From: Candidatus Bathyarchaeota archaeon | Lineage (GTDB): Archaea > Thermoproteota > Bathyarchaeia > Bathyarchaeales > Bathycorpusculaceae | Length of the DNA: 64,000 bases | Direction: 5' to 3' | Assembly (NCBI GenBank): GCA_026014545.1 | Contig: JAOZIH010000009.1 | Span: forward strand, 1 to 64,000 | Part shown: piece by piece, positions 34,598-43,934 of the stretch | How positions within the stretch are numbered: position 1 is the stretch's first letter | Layout: the number at the start of each line of letters is the position of its first letter | The notes under the pieces: generated by a model | Seen by the model: the letters and a program-made list of their open reading frames with translations, nothing else | Told to the model about the DNA's origin: nothing | The model's database searches: none | Translations under genes and position numbers: made by a program

Positions 34598-37500
34598 TTG
34601 AGCAGTAAAATGAGCTTGTGCCATAAACAGTATGTTGAAATGCTGGATAACCAGCTTAAGCAGTTGTATGAAATTAGTGACAGCGCTAGAGCAAGAGGGT
34701 TTGATCCATCATTAAAGACCGAATGCACCATCGCCCAGGACATAGCGGAACTTGTGGAAGGTCTTGTTGGACCAAAAGGTGTGGCTGTAAGTATTCGCGA
34801 ATTAAGCGCTAGGCTCCAGCGGGAAGAGATAGCCTTTAAAGTTGCTGAGGAAATCGTTTATGGCAAATTTGGTCGTATGGAACCAGAAGTCGCAGCGGAG
34901 CAAGCTATCCGCACCGCTCTTGCAATATTTACTGAAGGCCTCACGGCGGCGCCAATACAGGGTGTAGCTCAAGTAAAAATAAAGACTAACGCAGATCGGA
35001 CCAAATATCTTGCCATATATTTTGCAGGACCAATAAGGTCTGCTGGAGGAACAGACCAAGCGCTAACGCTTGTTGTTGGAGATTTTGTACGCCGCTTGCT
35101 GGGGCTTGATCGTTATAAGCCTACTGAAGAAGAAATTTCCCGTTTTCTTGAGGAGCTAAGATTATATGAGCGTTCAGTAGGGCGTTTTCAGTATCACGTT
35201 TCTGACGAAGAATTAAGAAAAGCACTTGAGTGGCTCCCTGTCGAAGTAACGGGCACAGAATCTGACCCGATAGAAGTTTCCTCCTTCAGAAATCTTGAAC
35301 GCGTTGAGACCAACCGCGTAAGAGGCGGCGCTTTACGAGTTGTTAATGATGGCGTAGTAGGGCGTGCTCCAAAAGTTTTAGCTATTGTAGAAAAGCTTGG
35401 TTTTCAAGGTTGGGATTGGCTGCGGGAGTTTCGAAAGAAATCAGAAAAGAAGTCTGCCGGATTTATGGACGATGTAATTGCGGGGCGTCCCATTTTCTCT
35501 TTTCCATCTAGACGCGGTGGCTTCAGGCTTAGATACGGTCGTGCTCGGAACACAGGGCTATCTGCTGTGGGAATTCATCCTGCTACTATGCTTGTTGTGG
35601 AACGTTTTCTTGCTGCTGGCACGCAAATGCGTCTGGAGCTTCCAGGCAAAGGTGGAATCACGGTGCCTGTGGATACACTTGAACCGCCCATTGTCTTGTT
35701 AAACGATGGTTCGGTTGCCCGTGTTTCTCTTGAAAACTTTGACTTAATAAAGGATAAGATTGAGAAAATCCTGTTCTTAGGCGACATTTTGATCAGCTTC
35801 GGTGATTTTCTTTACACCAGCAAGAGTCTTTCTCCTTCAGGTTATGTTGAAGAATGGTGGGCTAGTGACTTAAAGAAGGCTCTTACTGAAAGATTTGGCG
35901 AAGACTTAAAAAAAGCCGCTGAAGTCATCAAAATTTCAGAGGAAAGATTAAAGGCTTTATATGAATCGCCCTTCCTCGTTAAACCCTCTGCCAGAGAAAC
36001 AATATTGATCTCTGTAAACTTTAATGTGCCTCTGCATCCGGCTTTCACGTTTTTCTGGTCAAATCTTGAGTCATTTCAAGAGGTTATTTTGCTAAGAAAG
36101 TGGCTAGAAGATGCCATCGTAACTCATGAGGGCGGTCTTGTCTGCAAGACCGTTGGTCCCTTTGATCCTAATATAGTTCAGATTTTACGAAAAATCTTTG
36201 CGCCACATAAAATTCTCGAAAACAAGATTATATTAGAAGGAGACGATGCTTGTGCTTTAGCTTTCTGTCTTGGTTATGGAACTTCGCGACTGGTTGAACA
36301 TAATCAAGAACTATCTGCACTTAAGGCGGTTAGTTTGCTTTCTGGTGTTGAAATCAGGGATAAGGCGCCTACGTTTGTGGGTGCACGTATGGGGAGGCCT
36401 GAAAAAGCGAAGAGACGAGAAATGAAGCCTCTTGTTCACGCTCTCTTTCCAGTAGGATTAGCTGGGGGCTCTCACAGAGATCTTTTGGAGGCATCAAAGA
36501 AAGGACCCGTGTTCGTTGAGGTTGTTAAGCGTAAGTGCCCTAGCTGTAAGACTTTTACTTTCAAAGTGAAGTGCCACGATTGTGGATGCGAAACTCTGAT
36601 TGAGAAGAGTTGCCCGCAGTGCGGTAAGAGCTTGAAGGACAATATTTGTCCAACTTGTAAAGCAACTGCTGTAGGATACCAGCGGCAAGCAGTTAATTTT
36701 AAGGAATTGCTTGATAATGCCTGCCGCTTGCTTGGCGCTCCTGCACCGAAGAGTTTGAAGGGTGTTAAAGGATTAACAAATGAAACTAAGACACCTGAAA
36801 TAATTGAAAAGGGTGTTTTGCGTGCAAAGCATGAATTATCAGTTTACAAAGATGGAACAATTAGATTTGACGCCACCAACGCTCCTTTGACGCATTTCAA
36901 ACCTGCTGAAGTTGGCGTGCCTGTTAAAAGGCTTAGGCAACTTGGGTACTCATTTGATATGAATGGGTTTCCATTGACTGATGCTGACCAAGTCTGTGAA
37001 CTTAAAATTCAAGATGTTGTAATTCCTAGGAAAGCAGCCGAATACTTCGTGCGGGTCGCAAACTTCCTTGATGAACTTCTAGAGAAAGTCTACAAGCTTC
37101 CAAAGTACTATAACGTCAAAGATGTTGACGATATAGTTGGGCATCTGATTATAGGTTTAGCGCCACATACTTGTGTCGGCATCTTGGGACGCATTATTGG
37201 GTTTACTGAACTTAATGTTTGTTATGCTCATCCTATCTGGCACTCGGCTAAACGCAGAGATTGTGACGGCGATGAAGATGCCGTCATGCTGGCTTTGGAT
37301 ACATTGCTTAACTTTTCACGCAGTTACTTGCCAGCGCAAATAGGCGGCATCATGGATGCTCCTTTATTACTGATTCCCTTTGTAAACACAAAGGAAGTCC
37401 AACGGCAAGCGCATGATTTTGATGTTGATGGAGCCTATCCGCTTGAGTTTTACGAAAAGACTTTAGAAAAAGTCGACGCTAAACAAGTTAGCTCTATTAT

Positions 37501-38014
37501 AGATCTCGTCAGTCATAGACTTGGAGCCGAAGGGCAATTTGAAGGGTTCAGATTCACCACGCCGCTTTCCAACATAAACCTTGGCAATGCTGTTAGCTCT
37601 TATAAGCAGTTTAAGTCGATGATCGAGAAATTGAATATGCAATTAGAGTTAGGTGAAAAAATTGACGCTGTGGACGTGAAACGTGTTGCTTTGAAAGTAT
37701 TGACAACTCATTTTCTCCGAGATATTTCTGGTAACTTGCGTGCTTTCTCAACGCAGGGATTTAGATGCAAGTCATGTAACAAGCGCTTTCGACGTTTGCC
37801 TCTTTCTGGTAAATGCCCTTTTTGTGGCGGTCTCTTAACGCTTACGGTTTATCGTGGTGGCATAGAAAAATATCTTGCAGCAGCACAGCAATTAATTGAC
37901 AAGTATGAATTACCCAAGTATTACGCACAGCGAATTGCCTTAATAAAGGCTGAAATCACGTGCATGTTCGATAACAAAAAACCCAAGCAAGTTCGACTTG
38001 TAGACTTTGCTTAA
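34598..38014 (+). CDS. polC: DNA polymerase D large subunit DP2 (catalytic)
   Basis: Catalytic subunit of PolD, of the two-barrel RNA-polymerase-like fold. The active-site segment HPIWHSAKRRDCDGDEDAVM carries the metal-binding Asp pair. Two zinc modules are visible: CPSCKTF...CPQCGKS...CPTC (about 645-690) and CKSCNKRF...CPFCGG (about 1060-1085). The C terminus KQVRLVDFA resembles a PCNA-binding peptide. 1138 residues with no intein. The start is TTG 34598 or ATG 34610. Its partner DP1 is encoded 10 kb away. Confidence 0.96.
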   Translation: MSSKMSLCHKQYVEMLDNQLKQLYEISDSARARGFDPSLKTECTIAQDIAELVEGLVGPKGVAVSIRELSARLQREEIAFKVAEEIVYGKFGRMEPEVAAEQAIRTALAIFTEGLTAAPIQGVAQVKIKTNADRTKYLAIYFAGPIRSAGGTDQALTLVVGDFVRRLLGLDRYKPTEEEISRFLEELRLYERSVGRFQYHVSDEELRKALEWLPVEVTGTESDPIEVSSFRNLERVETNRVRGGALRVVNDGVVGRAPKVLAIVEKLGFQGWDWLREFRKKSEKKSAGFMDDVIAGRPIFSFPSRRGGFRLRYGRARNTGLSAVGIHPATMLVVERFLAAGTQMRLELPGKGGITVPVDTLEPPIVLLNDGSVARVSLENFDLIKDKIEKILFLGDILISFGDFLYTSKSLSPSGYVEEWWASDLKKALTERFGEDLKKAAEVIKISEERLKALYESPFLVKPSARETILISVNFNVPLHPAFTFFWSNLESFQEVILLRKWLEDAIVTHEGGLVCKTVGPFDPNIVQILRKIFAPHKILENKIILEGDDACALAFCLGYGTSRLVEHNQELSALKAVSLLSGVEIRDKAPTFVGARMGRPEKAKRREMKPLVHALFPVGLAGGSHRDLLEASKKGPVFVEVVKRKCPSCKTFTFKVKCHDCGCETLIEKSCPQCGKSLKDNICPTCKATAVGYQRQAVNFKELLDNACRLLGAPAPKSLKGVKGLTNETKTPEIIEKGVLRAKHELSVYKDGTIRFDATNAPLTHFKPAEVGVPVKRLRQLGYSFDMNGFPLTDADQVCELKIQDVVIPRKAAEYFVRVANFLDELLEKVYKLPKYYNVKDVDDIVGHLIIGLAPHTCVGILGRIIGFTELNVCYAHPIWHSAKRRDCDGDEDAVMLALDTLLNFSRSYLPAQIGGIMDAPLLLIPFVNTKEVQRQAHDFDVDGAYPLEFYEKTLEKVDAKQVSSIIDLVSHRLGAEGQFEGFRFTTPLSNINLGNAVSSYKQFKSMIEKLNMQLELGEKIDAVDVKRVALKVLTTHFLRDISGNLRAFSTQGFRCKSCNKRFRRLPLSGKCPFCGGLLTLTVYRGGIEKYLAAAQQLIDKYELPKYYAQRIALIKAEITCMFDNKKPKQVRLVDFA

Positions 38015-38120
38015 GAAAGCTTTTCAACGTTAACTGCATATTTACTCTTGGTGAAATGCTATCAAAGCTTTTCATCCGAACGCTTATCTTCAGCGCGTAA
38101 AAAACGTAAGGAGCGGGCTT

Positions 38121-38321
38121 ATCGCTAGAACAAAAATTCTGAACTCGCTAGAACGCCAATCAGCTGACACTTTATCCATAGCTAAAGAACTGCGCTCGTC
38201 ATACGGCGCTGTGATGCATCACCTGCGGCTTCTTGAGAAAGAAGGAATAGTAATTCGAAAAGGCAAGCGGCCAACCTTTTGGGCGCTCTCAGGTTTAGGT
38301 CAAAAGCGTTTGGTCGCTTAG
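38121..38321 (+). CDS. small winged-helix protein, apparent AUC start
   Basis: 66 codons encoding a full ArsR-type wHTH: RTKILNSLERQSADTLSIAK, then HHLRLLEKEGIVIRKGKRPT and FWAL. A strong AAGGAG site (38108-38113) is followed 7 nt later by ATC at 38121. No ATG, GTG or TTG occurs before the recognition helix. Either translation starts at AUC, or the start codon is wrong in the sequence. The 3' end overlaps the convergent mazG gene by 4 nt. Confidence 0.65.
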   Translation: MARTKILNSLERQSADTLSIAKELRSSYGAVMHHLRLLEKEGIVIRKGKRPTFWALSGLGQKRLVA

Positions 38322-38608
38322 AAGTTGCAATTGCATGGTGCTTGTTGGCATTTTGGGCATTTATAGTTATACTTGTTAACTGCAGCGCTTTCAAGATCAA
38401 TGCCTGTTATGTTTGCAAGAGATGCCAGCCACGCAATAACATCTGCAAACTCTCTTTCAATTGCTTCCCTGCTGCTTCCTTCTTCAATTGCTTCACCTAA
38501 TTCTTTAATCTCGTCTGTAAGCCACTCATACGTGCCTTTTACACCGCGCGCAAAATCTCTGTGGAAATAGAGCCTATGCATCATTTCTTGAAATTCGCGT
38601 ATATGCAC
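38318..38608 (-). CDS. mazG: MazG-like nucleotide pyrophosphohydrolase
   Basis: All-alpha NTP pyrophosphatase that removes non-canonical nucleotides. HIREFQEMMHRLYFHRDFAR at the N terminus, the EExxE-type site in DEIKELGEAIEEG, and EFADVIAWLASLA. The C terminus has a Cys-rich tail KCPKCQQAPCNC typical of archaeal members. The GTG at 38608 is chosen because archaeal relatives start at xIREFQE and GGTG lies 6 nt upstream; the TTG at 38668 gives an unusual extension. 96 residues. Confidence 0.85.
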   Translation of the reverse strand: MHIREFQEMMHRLYFHRDFARGVKGTYEWLTDEIKELGEAIEEGSSREAIEREFADVIAWLASLANITGIDLESAAVNKYNYKCPKCQQAPCNCNF

Positions 38609-38763
38609 ATCGTTCACCACTTTAGCTATAGCGCTTTCATAGTTTAAAATTTCAGCGTGCCGGCACAATGAGCAGACTTTTTGTTGGTTGCTTTTTCCAG
38701 GGGATGCGCAACATTAATAATAAAGAATTATCAAATTAACATCCTACGCTAGGGTAGTAGAAG

Positions 38764-38934
38764 ATGAGCAAGAAAAAGAAAGATGCTGCACCGATGCCTG
38801 CTGCGAGCGCTGGTTTGCTGCGCTTTTTTGAAGAAGAAACCGAAGGCATCAAAATTAGACCAGAGCTTCTCGTGATATTTGCGGTTGCTCTAATAATAGT
38901 GTCTGTGCTAGCCCAAGTGTTTTTCCCAGTTTAA
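38764..38934 (+). CDS. secG: preprotein translocase subunit Sec61-beta (SecG)
   Basis: 56 residues, easily overlooked because of its size. A basic N terminus MSKKKKDAAPM, the conserved SAGLLRFFEEETEGIKI, and a single C-terminal transmembrane helix ELLVIFAVALIIVSVLA match archaeal Sec61-beta. It is the tail-anchored subunit of the Sec translocon. Confidence 0.92.
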   Translation: MSKKKKDAAPMPAASAGLLRFFEEETEGIKIRPELLVIFAVALIIVSVLAQVFFPV

Positions 38935-38954
38935 AAGGCTGTTTTAGCCATCTT

Positions 38955-39239
38955 TTATCGGCGAGGCGGATGTAAAATTTCTATTCTTTGTACTGAATTA
39001 AGATTTAAGAATATTTCGCTTCTTTCTTCGCGACTTGCAACTTGTGGTATAGGCTGGGCAATTGTCGATCTTAACACAATTGCTTCCGCATCTGAAAGCC
39101 ATATTGTTGGTGGTTCACGAGTCACAGCTACTAATGTCCCTTCAAAACCGTAGGCCGGGTCCAAAATAACCCTGATTTTTTTGCCCACGTTTTTTTCAAG
39201 CATTAAGAATATGGTGGGAGGCAACTCTTGTTCTGGCAT
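38955..39239 (-). CDS. Sm-like (LSm) protein
   Basis: 94 residues with an Sm1-like stretch (NVGKKIRVILDPAYGFEGTL, then TIWLSDAEAIVLRS) and an Sm2-like end (EIFLNLNSVQRIEIL). The spacing between them is longer than in SmAP1 and 2, so this is a divergent member. RNA binding is expected from the fold. Converges with secG. Confidence 0.65.
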   Translation of the reverse strand: MPEQELPPTIFLMLEKNVGKKIRVILDPAYGFEGTLVAVTREPPTIWLSDAEAIVLRSTIAQPIPQVASREERSEIFLNLNSVQRIEILHPPRR

Positions 39240-39503
39240 ATTCTTAACTTCGCAGAAACATTATAATTAGCGATTTAAAGATAAAGCGCTTGCTCTTGTA
39301 ATTACGGATAGAATCAATGGATCATGCGAAAGCTTGGCATCACACTGCGCTTTATTCTTTGATTATTTCATGTTAAAAAATTAACTGCCTTCTCTCTATA
39401 TTATAGAAAAATATGTTGCAATTGGCGCAAGGACTATTCCGTAACTTAGCTAAATTTTAATAGGCATATTTTAATTTCATTAGCGACAATCAGATGATGA
39501 ATT

Positions 39504-41327
39504 ATGGATATGGCAGCTGAGGTTTCGCTTAATCATTCCATGAATAAAGCAGTGAAACATTACTCATCCATGTTCTTCCTGCCCTCATTCCGCAAATCGA
39601 TCAGCTTGATAGCAGTGCTCTGCGTGGGGGTAGTTGGGCTTTCTACCCTTGCACTTGTTCCCGCATTCGATAATTTGGTCAGCATCCTTTTTTTCGGCAT
39701 TTCTCTTCTCGCTATAACAGTACTATTTGATTATGTAACGAGTAGAATAATTTTAAGAAATGATCCAATTTACGTTTTGAGAAGAACAGTGGCGCTCTCC
39801 CTCTACTGCTGGGTTCTCTGGCTGTTTTTCATACTGCCTGGAGTCATCCTCGGTGCAGTATTCAATTTATGGCTATGGATTCAACTTTGCCTTTTAGGCT
39901 TCGCTGCTGTCCTGACTTTACGCGCTGTCGTGTTTATTTCAACTTCCTCTTCGGAAATTTTACAGCGATTGTTAGCCTCATTACTTCAGCCTTTCGCATG
40001 CATTGCTGTATTTGTAGTTTTTTGGAACACTATAGATGGCGCCTTTGCCTTCAGAATTCTGCCTTTTTTAATTGTTACACCCGTAGTTGGATTTGTAGCT
40101 GCTTTAACCTTCGTTTTCCTCATTGACCGGCTGGGGAAGCGAATGTACGGCTTGCCTTCTATGTCACTTTTTAGAGCATTCATGCTCAATTGGGTGGCTA
40201 ACCTCAATCTTCCCTTCGAAGAGTTGCTTGAAAAATTAGGCGAAGATGAAGACATTGAAGTTACGCTTTTGAAATTTGATTCTCATAAGCCTAAAGCGGC
40301 AATTATAGTCCCGCTAGTCCATCCCGGTCCATTTAAGAACATTGGTAGCAGTCTTCTGCCGTCCATGCTTAAACGTGATTTTGAAAAAGAGTTCGGTTGC
40401 GAAACTTGCGTACCTCTGGGGATACTTGGGCATGAACTTGATTTAGCTTCACAAGCACAAAATCAGAAAATAATACATCATGTCATCGAGAGTGCGAATT
40501 TTGCTTCTCATGCTGATAGAGCAACACCTTTCGTTAAGGTCACCGAGGGGTTTGTAACTGCATCATGCCAAGTTTTCGGGAAAGCTGTTTTTCTATCTTT
40601 TACGCTTGCGCCAAAAACCACTGAAGACCTGCCGCAGCAATTAGGTTATATAGTTCGTGAAGAAGCAGCAAAATATGGCCTTGAGTGCAGTATCATAGTT
40701 AACGCTCATAATAGCATCAATGACATAATTGAAGAGCCTTCTTTGGAAGTGCTACAGGCAGTAGCCTCTAAATGTCTCCAAAAAGCGGTTTCTATGCCTT
40801 CTTACCCGTTTGAGGTTGGCGCTGCCACTGTTTTCCCTAAAGAATTTAGTTTGAAAGACGGCATGGGTCCAGGCGGAATCACCGCAATAGTGGTAAAGGT
40901 TGCTGAACAGAAAACCGCTTACATAATCATTGATGGCAATAACATGATCTCTGGGCTACGTGAAGAAATCCTCTTAGCGCTTAAAGATTCAGGTTTTCAT
41001 GCAAGCGAAGTTTTTACAACCGACACCCATGCAGTGAGCGCTGTGGTTCTTGGGCGACGCGGTTACCATCCTATCGGGGAAGTTATGGATCATAAGACGT
41101 TGATCAGCTACATACAGGAAGCAGCAAAAACAGCGGCAGAGCATTTGGAGCACTGCAAAGCTGGATATACACGTTTTATTGTCCCAAAGGTCAGAGTAAT
41201 CGGTAAGGCTCGGCTAGAGACATTATCGATGCTTGTTGATAAAGCCCTTCAAAGAGCAAAGCGAATAGTAGCGCCAATTTTCGTGACCGAAGGGTTAATT
41301 CTAATAACGCTTTTAACGCTCTTATAA
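39504..41327 (+). CDS. DUF2070 family integral membrane protein
   Basis: 607 residues: about six to seven transmembrane helices in the first 215 residues, then a large soluble region of about 370 residues with conserved VPLVHPGPFKNIGSSLLP, GHELDLASQ and VFTTDTHAVSAVV, then a final hydrophobic segment LILITLLTLL. This is the archaeal DUF2070 arrangement. The H/D/E-rich pattern of the soluble part suggests a metal site. Function unknown. Confidence 0.85.
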   Translation: MDMAAEVSLNHSMNKAVKHYSSMFFLPSFRKSISLIAVLCVGVVGLSTLALVPAFDNLVSILFFGISLLAITVLFDYVTSRIILRNDPIYVLRRTVALSLYCWVLWLFFILPGVILGAVFNLWLWIQLCLLGFAAVLTLRAVVFISTSSSEILQRLLASLLQPFACIAVFVVFWNTIDGAFAFRILPFLIVTPVVGFVAALTFVFLIDRLGKRMYGLPSMSLFRAFMLNWVANLNLPFEELLEKLGEDEDIEVTLLKFDSHKPKAAIIVPLVHPGPFKNIGSSLLPSMLKRDFEKEFGCETCVPLGILGHELDLASQAQNQKIIHHVIESANFASHADRATPFVKVTEGFVTASCQVFGKAVFLSFTLAPKTTEDLPQQLGYIVREEAAKYGLECSIIVNAHNSINDIIEEPSLEVLQAVASKCLQKAVSMPSYPFEVGAATVFPKEFSLKDGMGPGGITAIVVKVAEQKTAYIIIDGNNMISGLREEILLALKDSGFHASEVFTTDTHAVSAVVLGRRGYHPIGEVMDHKTLISYIQEAAKTAAEHLEHCKAGYTRFIVPKVRVIGKARLETLSMLVDKALQRAKRIVAPIFVTEGLILITLLTLL

Positions 41328-41422
41328 GTTCAAACTTTGCAGTCCTGATTGTCCTATTCATTTCGTGTTCGGCGGCGCTGTGCTCTGTTGCAGAACATGG
41401 GTTCTTAATAGCAGAAAAAGAT

Positions 41423-41996
41423 TTAGAACTCCCGTGGTTTAGCTATGACTTCCTTTATCTTGAGGTCAAAGAATCTCGCAGTGTTAGCAGGTTTAATTCT
41501 TAATGCAGTATCCACGCCATTTCCTGTGCCTGCTATGGCAACGACATCCTCATCAACAGGGATTAGTCCTGCGTCTGCCGCCATAAGCGTTATTTCCACA
41601 CAAACTTTTGTGCCCTCTCCCATAAGTCTAAGCGTGTTAGAAATTAGCTCCAGAGATCCCATTGTACCAAACTCTGTAGATTGCTCTTTCCACGCTACTT
41701 AGCGCATGGGTTGCCGTATGAATTTTTGCGCCATTAGCTAAAATCTCTTTTTTATACTCCTCTTTTAACTCAAATTTTCCAGGTGCTGAAAATCCATAGC
41801 AATGCGTTATTACTATGACGTTTCTGCCTTTGAAAGCCTTAGCAGCTTCTGCTCCTGTTTTACCTGTTGTTGTGGCGATGAGTATGCTTCCAATGTTCTC
41901 TTTGTTGACGTAGTCTTTGACAACTTCTAAAAGCGTTTTTGTATTTTGCGCACCTGCTGTTTCAAAATAAATTACCTTTTTCGCATGCAAATCCAT
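41423..41996 (-). CDS. pyruvate-kinase C-terminal-like protein (COG1751), frameshifted
   Basis: The family is a stand-alone version of the allosteric C-terminal domain of pyruvate kinase. The first part has [20 protein letters not shown] and [11 protein letters not shown]; the second part starts at [16 protein letters not shown] and ends with the C-terminal strands. They are in different frames and join naturally if AG is added near 41665-41675, giving [22 protein letters not shown] lies 8 nt before the ATG at 41996. Probably one gene with an indel. Confidence 0.75.
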
Positions 41997-42021
41997 GCAT
42001 TTCCCCTCCTATGTTGTTTCA

Positions 42022-42568
42022 TTATAGTTTCTTAGATATTTTTCGCGGTTTCCTCTTAAGAGCCGTTCCGCAGACCGTGCATTTTGTAGAATCATAATCA
42101 GCAGTATATTCTCTTCGACACGCCGGGCAATATCTAACCCACTCTAGGAGACGCCGAATACCGAACGTCGCAAGAGGCGCAAACTCTATTCCCAGCTGAG
42201 TTGCCACGTTCTGTATTGAATAATCATCCGTCACAATTTGAGTAGTGTAACCTGTGGCTTTAAACTCTAAAGCTAAAGCCAAAAGCTGCACATCAGTTTC
42301 TGATAAGAAAAATGAGTCGCCAACTTTGTTTGCGGAAACTTTGACTTTATTCAAATATTCTTCTGAAGGTGCCTTAACTTTTAATTTTCCATTTTCTACT
42401 GCTGCTTCAAACCTTACCCATGACATTGAGTTACTTCTTATCTCTTCTTTGACTTTGGGCACTGTAGCTTGGTCTTCACTTATCGAAAATGGATCAAATC
42501 CCGCGAAAAATGCGGAAGTATCTAGTATAATGACCCGCTTGTATTGGCCATGCTTCTGAATCTTTCAT
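42022..42568 (-). CDS. nob1: Nob1-like rRNA-processing endonuclease (PIN domain + zinc ribbon)
   Basis: PIN-domain endonuclease that trims pre-16S rRNA. The PIN start VIILDTSAFFAGFDPF with the catalytic Asp, the internal SETDVQLLALALEF and ATGYTTQIVTDDYSIQN, and the zinc ribbon CPACRREY..CTVCG are all present. The first in-frame canonical start, GTG 42462, would lose the catalytic Asp. An ATG at 42568 overlapping the NAD-kinase stop (ATGA) is in the wrong frame; removing one G of GGG near 42530 connects it to VIILDTS. So either an indel or a non-canonical start is present. Confidence 0.8.
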
Positions 42569-43413
42569 CCCGTTCCCTTAAACAGTAATCGACTTCGCAA
42601 CCGACTATAGAAATCGTCTTTAAACCTAATAAAGGAACTTACGTTTTTGGAGCGCGTTACCGTCAAGGCAGGCTCTTTGGCAGTTACGACTTGACGATAG
42701 TTTCCATCAATCAGGACTAGCATTTTTTGTGGTCTAATAACTTTAACGGTGACTTTTGCCTCTGCTGGGAATACTATTGATCGAAACACTGTCAACGAGC
42801 AAATAGGCGTTAGAACAAACGCGTCTAATTCTTTATCTAAAACTGGTCCGCCTGCGGACAGCGAATAGCCTGTAGATCCTGTTTGTGTAGATAAGATCAT
42901 CCCATCTGCTTGACATTTAAGAATAGGCTTGTCATCCTTGAATATTTCCATGTACAATATCTTTGCTGGTTCTCCCGTAGAAATAACAACATCATTTAAA
43001 GCATCTGGAATTGACATCCCTTCGGTAGAAACCGCAAGCTTAAAACATTTCTCAATTTTATACTGGCCCTGTAAACATTTTTCCACGGCTGCGAATGCAT
43101 CTTTTGGCTCTACTTCCGTTAGAAATCCCCGTACGCCCATGTTGATGGCTAGTATTGGTGGTTCAGGCTTAGGCGCTGCGATACAAGTTCGTAGTATGGT
43201 GCCGTCGCCGCCTATGGTTATTATAAAATCCGTCTTCATCGTTGCAAGCGAGATAAACCTGCCTTGCGTGCTAACTTTCCACTTTAACGTGTCTTCAATG
43301 TAAACTGCCAAACCCTTATTTGCGAGATACTCTGATAATTCTTCTGCAAGCTTTATTGCGCTTCTCTTGTCGTAACGGGCAACTAACCCCACGCTTTTAA
43401 ACACTTTTTCCAC
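42565..43413 (-). CDS. nadK: NAD kinase
   Basis: ATP-dependent phosphorylation of NAD to NADP. The diagnostic GGDGT (68-72) in FIITIGGDGTILRT, the NMGVRGFLTEVEP segment and the substrate-binding TQTGSTGYSLSAGGPVL are all visible. 282 residues. Its stop overlaps an ATG (ATGA) in front of nob1. Together with NadE it covers NAD(P) supply. Confidence 0.95.
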   Translation of the reverse strand: MEKVFKSVGLVARYDKRSAIKLAEELSEYLANKGLAVYIEDTLKWKVSTQGRFISLATMKTDFIITIGGDGTILRTCIAAPKPEPPILAINMGVRGFLTEVEPKDAFAAVEKCLQGQYKIEKCFKLAVSTEGMSIPDALNDVVISTGEPAKILYMEIFKDDKPILKCQADGMILSTQTGSTGYSLSAGGPVLDKELDAFVLTPICSLTVFRSIVFPAEAKVTVKVIRPQKMLVLIDGNYRQVVTAKEPALTVTRSKNVSSFIRFKDDFYSRLRSRLLFKGTG

Positions 43414-43440
43414 CGCTAAGGTAAATAGCGCTACCTTAAT

Positions 43441-43448
43441 CTATATAT
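43441..43448 (+). promoter_or_regulatory. TATA box of aIF5A
   Basis: CTATATAT about 50 nt upstream of the aIF5A start, in the short region divergent from NAD kinase. Confidence 0.4.
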
Positions 43449-43496
43449 GGGTGTTGTTTAAAATTGCTTTGAGTAAATGAACCGTTTGGTGAGTGT

Positions 43497-43889
43497 ATGA
43501 GCAAACCAGTTGACGTTGGAAGTTTACGTGTTGGAGGCTACATGATTATTGATAATGAACCATGCCGCATAGTAGACATAACCAAGTCAAAACCTGGAAA
43601 ACATGGTTCAGCCAAAGCCAGAATAGTTGCCATAGGCATCTTCGACGGTCAGAAGCGCCAGTTCGTTAAACCCGTAGACAGCACTGCAGAGATTCCAATT
43701 ATCGACAAAAGGCCAGGACAAGTGTTCGCTATTAATCCTAACAGTATCCAAATCATGGATTTAGAGACATATGAATATGTTGATGCCCCCATTCCAGAAG
43801 AGGAAGATCTGAAAGACAAGCTTGCCGTAGGCACAGAGGTTGAGTATTGGAAAATAATGGGCCGTGTCAAAATCGTCAGAACAAAATGA
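43497..43889 (+). CDS. eif5A: translation factor aIF5A (hypusine-containing)
   Basis: Helps ribosomes through difficult peptide bonds. 130 residues with an SH3-like N domain and an OB-like C domain. The hypusination loop SKPGKHGSAK places the modified lysine at K35. Length and C-terminal GRVKIVRTK are typical. A C/D-box sRNA candidate begins 46 nt downstream and SRP54 follows. Confidence 0.95.
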   Translation: MSKPVDVGSLRVGGYMIIDNEPCRIVDITKSKPGKHGSAKARIVAIGIFDGQKRQFVKPVDSTAEIPIIDKRPGQVFAINPNSIQIMDLETYEYVDAPIPEEEDLKDKLAVGTEVEYWKIMGRVKIVRTK

Positions 43890-43934
43890 AGTTTGCTTCC
43901 AAAGTTTATTTCGCTGTATTCACATATAGCTCAT

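Noticed and set aside
34598-38014. Intein in the PolD large subunit
   Set aside because: The reading is collinear with a normal-length DP2 and shows no Hint or endonuclease motifs.
39494-39520. ATGATGA followed by CTGA, resembling a C/D sRNA
   Set aside because: Only one possible guide of about 16 nt, no C'/D' boxes, no terminal stem, and it overlaps the start of the DUF2070 gene.
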